From the NCBI GenBank assembly GCA_035507035.1, contig DATJOJ010000051.1, positions 48,188-112,187 of the forward strand: 64,000 nucleotides of DNA, in the 5' to 3' direction. The notes below the pieces were generated by a model. That model saw only the letters and a program-made list of their open reading frames with translations, made no database searches and had not been told where the DNA came from. The stretch's first letter is position 1, and each line of letters opens with the position of its first letter. Of the stretch, positions 33,343 through 41,061 are shown in pieces. The translations under genes were made by a program, and so were the position numbers. Source of the DNA: DATJOJ01 sp035507035. GTDB taxonomy: Bacteria; Acidobacteriota; Terriglobia; Terriglobales; Acidobacteriaceae.

Positions 33343-35271
33343 ATGGGCAAGATTATTGGAATTGACCTCGGTACGACCAACTCCGTGGTGGCAGTTATGG
33401 AGGGTGGAGAGCCCAAGGTTATCGAAAACGAAGAAGGCGGTCGGACTACGCCTTCGGTCGTCGGTTTCACCAAAACCGGCGAACGGCTGGTGGGGCAGGT
33501 GGCAAAACGGCAGGCCATCACCAATCCGGAGAACACGGTTTACTCGATCAAGCGCTTCATGGGACGGCGCTATGACGAAGTCAGCGAAGAAATGAAGATG
33601 GTTCCATACAAGGTTGTGCGGCAGGGCGATCACGTGGCCATTTTGGCGCAGGGCAAGGAGTACACCCCGCCGCAAATCTCGGCGATGATCCTGCAGAAAC
33701 TGAAGAAGGCCGCGGAAGACTATCTCGGCGAAAAAGTCACCGAAGCAGTCATCACCGTGCCCGCGTACTTCAACGACGCGCAGCGGCAGGCCACGAAAGA
33801 TGCCGGCCAGATCGCCGGACTCGAGGTAAAGCGAATCATCAACGAGCCAACGGCGGCCGCGCTGGCTTACGGTCTCGACAAAGGCAAGGACGAGACGATT
33901 GCCGTGTACGACTTCGGCGGCGGCACGTTCGATATTTCGATTCTCGAAGTCGGCGAAGGCGTGATCGAGGTCAAAGCAACCAATGGTGACACCCACCTCG
34001 GCGGCGACAACATCGATCAGAGGCTGGTTGACTGGCTGGTAGACGAGTTCAAGAAAGATGAAGGACTCGATCTGCGCGGCAAGGGCAACGAGATGGCGCT
34101 GCAGCGTCTGCGGGACGCGGCGGAGCGGGCCAAGATCGAGCTTTCGACCACGATGGAGACGGAAATCAATCTTCCCTTCATCACGGCGGATGCGAGCGGT
34201 CCGAAGCACCTGGTGAAGAAGCTGACGCGGGCGAAGCTCGAGTCGATGGTGGAAGACATCATTCAGAAGTCGGCAGGCCCGTGCAAGCAGTGCATGAAAG
34301 ATGCGGGCGTGGATGCCTCGAAGATCAATGAGGTGGTGCTGGTCGGTGGGCAGACGCGTATGCCGCGCATTCAGGCGCTGGTGAAAGACTTGTTTGGACG
34401 CGAAGGCCACAAGGGCGTGAACCCGGACGAAGTGGTCGCGGTTGGCGCGGCGATTCAGGGCGGCGTGCTCAAGGGCGAAGTGAAAGACCTGCTCTTGCTC
34501 GACGTGACTCCGCTGTCGCTGGCGATTGAAACGCTGGGCGGCGTGGCGACGCCGATGATTCCGCGCAACACGACGATTCCGACTAAGAAGACGGAAACGT
34601 TTTCGACGGCGGCAGACAGCCAGACCTCGGTCGAGGTGCATGTGCTGCAGGGCGAACGTCCGATGGCGGCGCAGAACCGGACGCTGGGCAAATTCCATTT
34701 GACCGGAATTCCGCCGGCTCCGCGTGGCGTGCCGCAGATCGAGGTGACGTTCGACATTGACGCCAACGGCATCCTCAACGTGACCGCGAAAGACACGGCC
34801 ACGGGCAAGGACCAGAAGATCACCATTACGTCTTCTTCAGGTCTCTCGAAGGATGAAGTCGAGCGCATGGCGAAAGAAGCTGATTCGCACTCGGCGGAAG
34901 ACAAAGCCAAGCGCGACGAGATCGAGGCCAAGAACCAGCTCGACTCCATGGTTTACAACGTGGAAAAGATGCTGAAAGAGCATGGCGACAAGATCTCGGG
35001 CTCGGAGCGTGGCGACGTTGAAAACGCTCTGGCTGACGCAAAGAAAGCGCTCGAAGGCGGCGACAAATCGGCGATGGAGAAGGCGCGCGAACAGCTGACT
35101 TCGGCTTCGCACAAGCTGGCGGAGCAGATGTACAAGCAGGCTCAGACGCCACCTTCGGGAGCCGGCCCTAGCGCGCAGGCTGGTCCGCAACCGGGCACGA
35201 ACGGTCAGGAGCAGAAGAAAGACGAAGGCGTGATCGACGCCGAGTACGTGGACGTAGAGGACAAGAAATAA
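33343..35271 (+). CDS. dnaK: Chaperone DnaK (Hsp70)
   Basis: ATP-driven chaperone of 642 residues. The ATPase domain opens IIGIDLGTTNSVVAVMEGG; phosphate loops and the signature IAVYDFGGGTFDISILE (about 186-202) follow; VGGQTRMPRIQ lies near 333-343. The linker LLLLDVTPLSLAIETLGG (about 385-402) leads to the substrate-binding domain, and the tail ends in the conserved acidic EYVDVEDKK. A strong ribosome site (AAAGGAG) precedes the ATG. It works with DnaJ, encoded 389 bases after its stop; grpE is not in this window. Expression is probably repressed by HspR through the HAIR-like site. Confidence 0.98.
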   Translation: MGKIIGIDLGTTNSVVAVMEGGEPKVIENEEGGRTTPSVVGFTKTGERLVGQVAKRQAITNPENTVYSIKRFMGRRYDEVSEEMKMVPYKVVRQGDHVAILAQGKEYTPPQISAMILQKLKKAAEDYLGEKVTEAVITVPAYFNDAQRQATKDAGQIAGLEVKRIINEPTAAALAYGLDKGKDETIAVYDFGGGTFDISILEVGEGVIEVKATNGDTHLGGDNIDQRLVDWLVDEFKKDEGLDLRGKGNEMALQRLRDAAERAKIELSTTMETEINLPFITADASGPKHLVKKLTRAKLESMVEDIIQKSAGPCKQCMKDAGVDASKINEVVLVGGQTRMPRIQALVKDLFGREGHKGVNPDEVVAVGAAIQGGVLKGEVKDLLLLDVTPLSLAIETLGGVATPMIPRNTTIPTKKTETFSTAADSQTSVEVHVLQGERPMAAQNRTLGKFHLTGIPPAPRGVPQIEVTFDIDANGILNVTAKDTATGKDQKITITSSSGLSKDEVERMAKEADSHSAEDKAKRDEIEAKNQLDSMVYNVEKMLKEHGDKISGSERGDVENALADAKKALEGGDKSAMEKAREQLTSASHKLAEQMYKQAQTPPSGAGPSAQAGPQPGTNGQEQKKDEGVIDAEYVDVEDKK

Positions 35272-35281
35272 GAGAATTTCG

Positions 35282-35347
35282 CCACGGATTTACGCGGATT
35301 CACACGGATAAATCGATCTGTGGAACCCGTGTGATCCGTGGTGGCTT
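35282..35347. repeat. CGGAT-word inverted repeat, copy 1
   Basis: The left arm is built of CCACGGAT, ACGCGGAT and CACACGGAT words; the right arm ends GTGTGATCCGTGG. The arms can fold into a long hairpin right after dnaK. Related copies lie at 39173-39345 and 44851-44937. Confidence 0.7.
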
Positions 35348-35366
35348 TTTCAGGAGGGGGAGCAAA

Positions 35367-35540
35367 GTGCAGTTTCTAGTCAACGAACAGGAATATTTTT
35401 TAACTTTTGCCGAGGACGATGATCGTCTGTACGTGCTTCAGCCGACTGCGACGGGATTGCAGAAGATTCCCGTGTACGTAGACGCGCCGAAGTGGGAGCG
35501 TGCGGCGAAGCAGGAGAGACGGAAGGTGAGAGTGCAGTGA
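35367..35540 (+). CDS. Small conserved-looking protein between dnaK and dnaJ (57 aa)
   Basis: A GTG at 35367 follows a very strong ribosome site (AGGAGGGGGAG at 35352-35362). The 57-residue product starts MQFLVNEQEYFLTFAEDDDR, continues with LYVLQPTATGLQKIPVYVD and ends with a basic tail (KQERRKVRVQ). It looks like a compact beta-rich domain followed by a basic helix. No family is recognised. Its place between the two chaperone genes suggests co-expression, but a repeat element lies on each side. Confidence 0.6.
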   Translation: MQFLVNEQEYFLTFAEDDDRLYVLQPTATGLQKIPVYVDAPKWERAAKQERRKVRVQ

Positions 35541-35583
35541 AGAGAATTTCCTAAAGGGCCAGTCTTGGGTTACAAATGCATAG

Positions 35584-35643
35584 GTCCTTCGACTGTATTG
35601 GCGTTCGCATAGCGAACGCCAATTTCGCTCAGGATGACAATGT
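35584..35643. repeat. Dispersed hairpin element, family A copy 2
   Basis: Flanks TCCTTCGACTGT and TTCGCTCAGGATGACAATGT enclose a perfect 12-base-pair stem, ATTGGCGTTCGC (35597-35608) with GCGAACGCCAAT (35612-35623). It lies 18 bases before the dnaJ start, so it may form the dnaJ leader hairpin. Confidence 0.8.
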
Positions 35644-35660
35644 ATTAAGTTTGAAGGTAG

Positions 35661-36905
35661 ATGGCAACAACAACTAAAAAAGACTATTACGAACTGCTCG
35701 GCGTGAAGAAATCGGCTTCGGCCGAGGACATCCGCAAAGCGTTTCGCAAGCTGGCGCGGAAGTACCATCCCGATGTCAATCCTGGTGACAAATCAGCTGA
35801 AGAAAAGTTCAAAGCTATCTCCGAAGCCAACGACGTTCTGAGCGATCCCAAGAAGCGCAAAATCTACGATCAAATCGGATTTTATTCGGACAACATTGAT
35901 CCGGCGGCAGCGGAGGCGTATGCCAAAGCCGGTGGGGGTGGGGGAGGCTTCGAGGGTGGCTTTCCGGGCGGCGCTCCGCCACCGGGGAGCGGTGCGGCGC
36001 AGGGCGTTCACTTCGATTTTGGCGGATTCGATTTTTCTGATCTCTTCGAAGGCGGCGAAGGTCGAAAGGCACAATCAAGCTCCGCCGGGACTGGCGGCTT
36101 CCGCGATATTTTCTCCAGCATGTTCGGAGGACACGCAGCCCAAGCTGCGCAGGAAGGTCCGGAGCCGGGATCGGATCTCGAATACCAAGTCAATGTTCCT
36201 TTCTGGACGGCGATCCGCGGCGGGGTAATGCGGCTGAACATCACGCGTCGGGATACCTGCAGTAACTGCCAGGGGCAAGGCACGATTGAAGCGCCGGGAA
36301 AATGCCCGGAGTGCAACGGCACTGGCCAGATCACCCAAACCGGGGGGCGGATGAAGTTCAACGTTACATGCCCGCGGTGTCACGGGACGGGAAAGAATCT
36401 TTCTCCGTGCCCGGTATGCCACGGGGAAGGTACCGTCGAGCGAACCGATCCATTAGAAGTGCGAATCAAAGCAGGGACGCGCGACGGCCAGCGCATCCGG
36501 ATTGCGGGCAAGGGCAATGCGGGGACGCATGGCGCGCCGGGGGGCGACTTGTTTGTGATCATCCGGACGGGCGACCATCCGGTATTTCGGCGGGATGGTG
36601 ACGACATCTACTTGAATGTCCCCATTACGGCGATGGAAGCCGCGCTGGGGGCGAAAATCGAGGTTCCGACGATCGATGGACGAACCGTGCTGAAAATTCC
36701 GCCAGGAACGCAGTCCGGCCAGAAATTACGCTTGCGGGAAAAAGGCGTGCCGTCGGCTACAAAAGACGGTGCTCGCGGAGACGAGATCGTCGAAGTCAAA
36801 GTAACCGTGCCCATGCCCCGCGACGAAAAGACAAAAGAACTGCTGCGGGAACTAGCGAAGCTCAATCCGGAAGATCCGCGAGAAGACCTTTTCAAAAATC
36901 TCTAA
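35661..36905 (+). CDS. dnaJ: Chaperone DnaJ (Hsp40)
   Basis: Co-chaperone that stimulates DnaK ATPase activity and delivers substrates. In its 414 residues: J domain (about 7-70) with the essential HPD in KYHPDVNPGD; a long Gly/Phe-rich region (about 90-170) with an Ala/Gln-rich insert; four CxxCxGxG zinc repeats (CSNCQGQG, CPECNGTG, CPRCHGTG, CPVCHGEG, about 195-255); and the C-terminal substrate-binding beta domains. Length is slightly above the usual 370-390 because of the Gly-rich linker. A family A hairpin sits directly before it. Confidence 0.97.
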   Translation: MATTTKKDYYELLGVKKSASAEDIRKAFRKLARKYHPDVNPGDKSAEEKFKAISEANDVLSDPKKRKIYDQIGFYSDNIDPAAAEAYAKAGGGGGGFEGGFPGGAPPPGSGAAQGVHFDFGGFDFSDLFEGGEGRKAQSSSAGTGGFRDIFSSMFGGHAAQAAQEGPEPGSDLEYQVNVPFWTAIRGGVMRLNITRRDTCSNCQGQGTIEAPGKCPECNGTGQITQTGGRMKFNVTCPRCHGTGKNLSPCPVCHGEGTVERTDPLEVRIKAGTRDGQRIRIAGKGNAGTHGAPGGDLFVIIRTGDHPVFRRDGDDIYLNVPITAMEAALGAKIEVPTIDGRTVLKIPPGTQSGQKLRLREKGVPSATKDGARGDEIVEVKVTVPMPRDEKTKELLRELAKLNPEDPREDLFKNL

Positions 36906-36968
36906 ACACGGAGGGTACAGGGGTACACAGGGTAAGAACCTCTGTGTAACTCTGCGTCCTCGGTGTTG
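36904..36968. repeat. Inverted repeat between dnaJ and the convergent cupin gene
   Basis: AACACGGAGG near the dnaJ stop and CCTCGGTGTT at its far end pair with one mismatch; inner words GTACACAGG and CCTCTGTGTAAC also pair. It has the same 'acacagag' word style as 1262-1314 and could act as a bidirectional terminator. Confidence 0.5.
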
Positions 36969-36979
36969 AATTTTGCAGA

Positions 36980-37444
36980 CTATTTTTTGCTGGGGTCGTC
37001 GCTCGGGTTCACGTAATTGAACTGCAGCGGCGAAATACCATGTACCTGGACGATCGCCGGGCCGGAAGCCATGGCATAGTGATGCATATCGGGGTCAAGA
37101 TAGGCAAAGCTCCCCGCGGGAAATGTCATCATTTTGCTTTCGTCGAAAGTGTCGCCCATCCCAACCTTAAAGTTGCCCGATATTACTGTGACGTTTTCGC
37201 GCTTGGGATGCCAATGCGGCGCGATCTTGTAGCCATCAGGCATCTTCAGGCGAACTGTATACTCTCCGGAACTGGCGCCTGGATCGCCCTCGAGCACCGC
37301 AAAGTGCGCGCCCGCAGCTACAAAAGGTGGTGGCGGGCCCCACTTGATTTGATCGGGTGTGAAGGTATTTTGAACAGCGTTCATTTTCGCGAACAACAAA
37401 GTCGAGACCATCAAACCAGCCCAAGCCACATTCTTCAGTTTCAT
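36980..37444 (-). CDS. Exported cupin-domain protein
   Basis: 154 residues from the ATG at 37444 (GGGGTGA upstream); longer in-frame starts would add a tail before the signal peptide (about 1-23). The single cupin domain shows motif 1 as GYKIAPHWHPKRENVTVISG (about 72-91) and motif 2 near FPAGSFAYLDPDMHHYAMA (about 107-125). The first motif has the two His and the Glu that bind metal, and HH in motif 2 gives the third ligand. Exported single-cupin proteins of this type are common in Acidobacteria and Bacteroidetes; the substrate is not known. Confidence 0.85.
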   Translation of the reverse strand: MKLKNVAWAGLMVSTLLFAKMNAVQNTFTPDQIKWGPPPPFVAAGAHFAVLEGDPGASSGEYTVRLKMPDGYKIAPHWHPKRENVTVISGNFKVGMGDTFDESKMMTFPAGSFAYLDPDMHHYAMASGPAIVQVHGISPLQFNYVNPSDDPSKK

Positions 37445-37629
37445 TGGAATCACCCCAAAAAAGAGATTTTCGTACGGTGCAAAATGTATATCAGAAGAGC
37501 TGCGGAATCGCACGCCGCCACCCAATCACACGAGGACCAGGTCAACATCGGTTACTACCGTACCAGACCGCCGGCATACAAAATTTCTCAAAAATTTTGT
37601 TGCATCTGTGGAAATTTGCCGTAATCTCA

Positions 37630-37748
37630 TACGTGCGAACTAACTTCAGCCGAAATGCCCGGAAATTGCACGTACCGGGAGCCTTGCTGGCGTTTCGCCG
37701 AAACCAAGGGAGACAAGGTGGCTGAGAGTGATTCGCCCGGAGGAGGAA
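37630..37748 (+). ncRNA. Candidate structured leader RNA before the APC permease
   Basis: By eye the 130-base leader folds as a three-way junction: P1 TCAGCC (37646-37651) with GGCTGA (37720-37725), P2 CCCGG (37658-37662) with CCGGG (37675-37679), and P3 CCTTG (37682-37686) with CAAGG (37714-37718) holding an inner GGCG-TTT-CGCC hairpin. The P2 loop (GCACGTA, 37668-37674) is a perfect 7-base match to TACGTGC upstream (37630-37636), a possible pseudoknot. The ribosome site GGAGGAGG follows at 37739. It fits no riboswitch class I know. The rest of the 37445-37629 gap shows only a CAAAATTT/AAATTTTG hairpin at 37579-37599. Confidence 0.3.
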
Positions 37749-37758
37749 GCCATCGAAA

Positions 37759-39159
37759 TTGGCAACACCTAGCGTAGCCCCTCAACAATCCCAACCCCCT
37801 ACCATCGTTCCCAGCCGGAAAAAGTCGGTTCGCCTCACCCTCTGGCCCCTGGTCGCCGCGACTTTCTTTATGGTGTCGGGCGGCACATATGGCACAGAAG
37901 ACATCGTGCACGGCGCTGGATATGGCAAGGCAATCCTCATTCTGCTGCTGACTCCGATTCTCTGGAGCCTGCCAACCGCGTTCATGATCGGCGAACTTTC
38001 GAGCGCCTTGCCCTTTGAAGGCGGTTACTACGCATGGGTGCGGCGTGCGATGGGAAATTTCTGGGGATTTCAGGAGGCTTGGCTCTCACTGGTGGCGTCG
38101 ATTTTCGACATGGCTATCTACCCGACGCTCTTTGTTCTTTATCTGGATCGCTTGTTTCCCTGGTTTGCCGCCGGGCATCGTGGCGAGATGGTCGCGCTGG
38201 GCGTAGTGATTGTTTGCGCCCTGATGAATGTCGCCGGCGTACGCGTGGTCTCGACGACTTCGTTGTGGCTGTTCTTCGCCCTTTCAGCGCCGTTCATTGC
38301 GATCGTCTGCATCGCTCCGTTTAAGTTTGGGGCTTTGGCCAATGCGGTCACGAAGCCGACGAATAGCAACATCGATATCATCACCGGCCTGCTGATCTGC
38401 ATGTGGAATTACATGGGTTGGGACAACGCTTCGACCATCGCCACGGAAGTCGAACGCCCGCAGCGGACGTATCCGCAGGCGATGCTGGTGGCAGTAGCGA
38501 TCGTGGCATTGAGCTATGTTCTTCCGGTTGCAGGAATGTGGATGACAGGGCTGCCGGCGTCAGCGTGGGACACCGGCTTCTGGGCCGATATTGCGGGCAT
38601 GCTCGGCGGACCGCTCTTGCGGTTTGGGCTGGCGCTTGGCGGAATCATCAGCGGATTTGGCATGTTCAATGCTCTTGTAATGAGTTACTCGCGGCTGCCG
38701 CTGGCGATGGCGCAAGACGGGATGTTGCCAAAGGTCTTTGGCAAGTTGCATCCGCGGACGCGTGCGCCGTGGGTGGCAATCATCGCGCTAGCTATTGGCT
38801 GGGCGATGTGCCTCGGTCTTGGATTTGAGCGATTAGTCACGCTTGACATTCTTCTTTATGGTGCGAGCCTCTCGTTAGAGTTTGTCGCTTTGGTCGTACT
38901 GCGCATTCGCGAGCCGGAGTTGCCTCGGGCTTTCCGTGTTCCTGGAGGAATGTTTGGAGCGGTCGCGGTAGGTATTGCTCCCATACTGCTGCTCGGTTTT
39001 TCCGTGGTTCGAAGCGAGACTGAGCAAGTCCTGGGCATGAGTTCATTTTCCTTCGGAATGATTCTGATTGCCGCCGGAGTGGTGGTTTACTTTCTCAATG
39101 TTGCTCTCAAACCTCAAGGCTGGGCCCCCGCGCCTAAAGAACATTTGGCGGGAGATTAG
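37759..39159 (+). CDS. APC-family amino-acid permease
   Basis: A 466-residue inner-membrane transporter with about 12 hydrophobic segments. The substrate-site helix is SGGTYGTEDIVHGAGYG (about 40-56), the counterpart of the G-x-G unwound helix of APC proteins; the block GLLICMWNYMGWDNASTIATEVERPQRTYP matches family helix 6 and the following loop. Start is a TTG at 37759, the only initiator at a fitting distance (about 11 bases) from the GGAGGAGG ribosome site. The N-terminal 25 residues are cytoplasmic and Pro/Ser-rich. It is probably an amino-acid or polyamine carrier; the specificity is unknown. Confidence 0.9.
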   Translation: MATPSVAPQQSQPPTIVPSRKKSVRLTLWPLVAATFFMVSGGTYGTEDIVHGAGYGKAILILLLTPILWSLPTAFMIGELSSALPFEGGYYAWVRRAMGNFWGFQEAWLSLVASIFDMAIYPTLFVLYLDRLFPWFAAGHRGEMVALGVVIVCALMNVAGVRVVSTTSLWLFFALSAPFIAIVCIAPFKFGALANAVTKPTNSNIDIITGLLICMWNYMGWDNASTIATEVERPQRTYPQAMLVAVAIVALSYVLPVAGMWMTGLPASAWDTGFWADIAGMLGGPLLRFGLALGGIISGFGMFNALVMSYSRLPLAMAQDGMLPKVFGKLHPRTRAPWVAIIALAIGWAMCLGLGFERLVTLDILLYGASLSLEFVALVVLRIREPELPRAFRVPGGMFGAVAVGIAPILLLGFSVVRSETEQVLGMSSFSFGMILIAAGVVVYFLNVALKPQGWAPAPKEHLAGD

Positions 39160-39172
39160 AAAAAACCATTCT

Positions 39173-39345
39173 CCGCGGATTTGCGCGGATTTCTTTAAAC
39201 AAAGATCAGCGTCCGCCTCAATCTGGGCGTACTGTTGGGAATCAAACACAAATTCGTCAAAATCAGCCACGGATCGCACGGATGATCACGGATTTCTAAA
39301 GAATTTCAACAATCCGTGTGAATCCGCGTAAATCCGTGGCTAGTT
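39173..39345. repeat. CGGAT-word repeats, copies 2 and 3
   Basis: A short partial copy (CCGCGGATTTGCGCGGATTTC, 39174-39194) precedes a full one at 39267-39342, whose ends AGCCACGGAT and ATCCGTGGCT are exact complements with further CACGGAT/ATCCGTG words inside. It fills the space between the permease and the HspR-type gene. Confidence 0.7.
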
Positions 39346-39371
39346 TTTTGCTTTGTTATAAATTAGAGGGA

Positions 39372-39767
39372 ATGACCAAGCGAAAATCCAAGGGCGCATA
39401 CATGATCTCGGCGGTTGCGGAGATGTACGAGATCCATCCGCAGACGCTGCGACTCTATGAACGGGAAGGGCTGCTCAAGCCGTCGCGGACGGAAGGCAAT
39501 ACGCGTCTCTATACCGATGAAGACTTGCAGCGGCTGGAGTTTATTCTGACGCTTGCGCGGGATTTGTCGGTGAATATCAGCGGGATTGCCATCATCCTGC
39601 AAATGCGCGAGCGAATGGAGGAGATGCAGCGGCAAATTCAGGATTTCGTACAGTACATTCAAAAGGAAGTACTCGCCCGCGCCACGGCCACGGCCGATCC
39701 TTCGCGCGGGGCAATCGTGCCCATCCGGCGCCCGATGCCACCTCAGACGACCAGTCGCCGGAAATAA
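39372..39767 (+). CDS. hspR: MerR-family heat-shock repressor (HspR-like)
   Basis: 131 residues from the ATG at 39372. The MerR winged helix reads AYMISAVAEMYEIHPQTLRLYEREGLLKPSR, followed by the GNTRLYTDEDLQRL wing and an amphipathic helix rich in Met, Glu and Gln. The ISAVAEMYEIHPQTLR opening is the HspR type, which in actinobacteria represses dnaK operons at HAIR sites. The tail is basic and Pro-rich. A matching HAIR-like operator at the dnaK promoter (33249-33269) supports the role. Unlike in actinobacteria it is not the last gene of dnaK-grpE-dnaJ, but lies 2.5 kb beyond dnaJ after two unrelated genes. Confidence 0.8.
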   Translation: MTKRKSKGAYMISAVAEMYEIHPQTLRLYEREGLLKPSRTEGNTRLYTDEDLQRLEFILTLARDLSVNISGIAIILQMRERMEEMQRQIQDFVQYIQKEVLARATATADPSRGAIVPIRRPMPPQTTSRRK

Positions 39768-39876
39768 GGATGCGGCTGCAGATCAAAATCTCAGACCGCA
39801 AGGGGCGCTAAGAGAGACACAAAGAACGCGGAGTGTAAGACATGAATAACTGGTTTGGGACGACCATCGGATAAGA

Positions 39877-40230
39877 GTGTCGGCTCTCTCTGCCATCCTG
39901 CATCAGCTTTGCCCGCGATGCCGTAAGGGAAGAATTTTTGCTAAGCCGATTTTCTCGGGCTGGCCACGGATGCACGAGCGCTGTCCGTCGTGTGGGCTGA
40001 AGTTTGAGCGCGAGCCGGGATATTTTTTGGGCGCGATGTATTTGAGTTACGGGCTGGCGCTGATTGTCATCCTCGTGCTGGCGGCGGTTTTATGGGCTGC
40101 CACGCATTGGTCTCTGGAGAAAGTAACGATCTGGGCCATCTTGTTGTTCCTGCCGCTGGCGCCGTCTCTGACGCTGTTTTCGCGCGTGCTTTGGATTTAT
40201 CTCGATCAGGCAATCGATCCAGAAAAATGA
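39877..40230 (+). CDS. DUF983 membrane protein
   Basis: 117 residues from a GTG. Two CPxC knuckles, CPRCRKGRIF (about 12-21) and CPSCGLKFE (about 36-44), precede two transmembrane helices (about 55-78 and 84-107), the exact layout of DUF983. The cysteines probably hold zinc on the cytoplasmic side. The family's function is unknown. It is convergent with the gene at 40273. Confidence 0.85.
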   Translation: MSALSAILHQLCPRCRKGRIFAKPIFSGWPRMHERCPSCGLKFEREPGYFLGAMYLSYGLALIVILVLAAVLWAATHWSLEKVTIWAILLFLPLAPSLTLFSRVLWIYLDQAIDPEK

Positions 40231-40255
40231 AAAGGCCGCCAGATGAACGGCGGCC
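40224..40255 (-). terminator. Terminator for the minus-strand gene at 40273
   Basis: GGCCGCC (40234-40240) and GGCGGCC (40249-40255) form a 7-base-pair stem with an 8-base loop. Read on the minus strand it is followed by TTTTCATTTTT, a good terminator tail. Confidence 0.75.
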
Positions 40256-40272
40256 CGATTCGACTGTAGCTA

Positions 40273-40938
40273 TCAAGCGGCGTGGTGGTGGTGCTTGTGA
40301 CGGATCATTCCCGGCCCCACCTTCATTTTCGGATCGGTTCCGAACGTATAGATAGAATTCCCACTCAAAACACTGACGCCAACATTGAGCGTGTATTCGT
40401 TCGCCCCTAAGTCCGATGGTGTATGCACGGCTCCCAGCCAGCTCACCCACGAACCGTCGGCAGTAATCGGTGTCGGCCAATTTGTTGCGGCACTTCCATC
40501 AACATCGATAACCGCACGCGGGTACGTGCTCGGCGTGGTTTGCGTACTCATTACCAGAGGCGATTGTAGGGTTTCGTCGGTATCGGCTGCCGCTTCGCTT
40601 GTGCCCTGTCCGAAAACTCCGGTTACGCGCACGCGATAGCTGGCGACGTTGGGGTCGGCGGAGAACACTCGCATCACCAGATAATCACCAGGCTCCAGGC
40701 TCAGGGAGCTAGCGTCGGACTGCGGATTCCCCCACTGGCTTGAAATGAGGGCGATGGACACCTGCTGGAACCAGTCTCCAAACCCCTGGGGCGGGTTGCT
40801 CGACGCAGCCGTAAACCAGGCGCAAGATTGGTTCGCGATAGTCGGGTTCTGCACGTTTGAGTTGTACGGCTGGAAACGGCCGGCCGGAGTGTCGGAGCTA
40901 TTCAGCGAAAACGCGAGATTGTAAAGGTAGATGGACAC
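40273..40938 (-). CDS. Protein of unknown function with His-rich tail (221 aa)
   Basis: The start at 40938 is a GTG with AAGGAGG eight bases upstream; the open frame extends further but without a ribosome site. No signal peptide or membrane segment. The protein is rich in Ser, Thr, Asn and aromatic residues (SIYLYNLAFSLNSS, GFGDWFQQVSIALISSQWG, DYLVMRVFSADPNVASYRV), which suggests a mostly beta, possibly lectin-like or jelly-roll structure. The tail HKHHHHAA could bind metal. I do not recognise the family. A kinase-TPR gene lies 123 bases upstream on the same strand. Confidence 0.65.
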   Translation of the reverse strand: MSIYLYNLAFSLNSSDTPAGRFQPYNSNVQNPTIANQSCAWFTAASSNPPQGFGDWFQQVSIALISSQWGNPQSDASSLSLEPGDYLVMRVFSADPNVASYRVRVTGVFGQGTSEAAADTDETLQSPLVMSTQTTPSTYPRAVIDVDGSAATNWPTPITADGSWVSWLGAVHTPSDLGANEYTLNVGVSVLSGNSIYTFGTDPKMKVGPGMIRHKHHHHAA

Positions 40939-41061
40939 CGTTTTTCCCTCCTTAGGTGTTCTAGTCGAATGTCCAGGCCAGAAAGCAGAAGAGATCGGAC
41001 AGTAACGCCGAAGAACGCGAAAGTCAAGGCTGAAAAGCTGCGAGTTAGGAGTTCCAGCCAA

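Noticed and set aside
33319..34698. 459-residue minus-strand ORF opposite dnaK
   Set aside because: It mirrors the highly biased dnaK codons; low-complexity His/Arg-rich product typical of antisense shadows.
37712..37730. CTGAGA motif suggesting a TPP riboswitch before the permease
   Set aside because: The other conserved TPP parts are missing and the order of elements does not fit. The region was instead listed as a candidate new structure.
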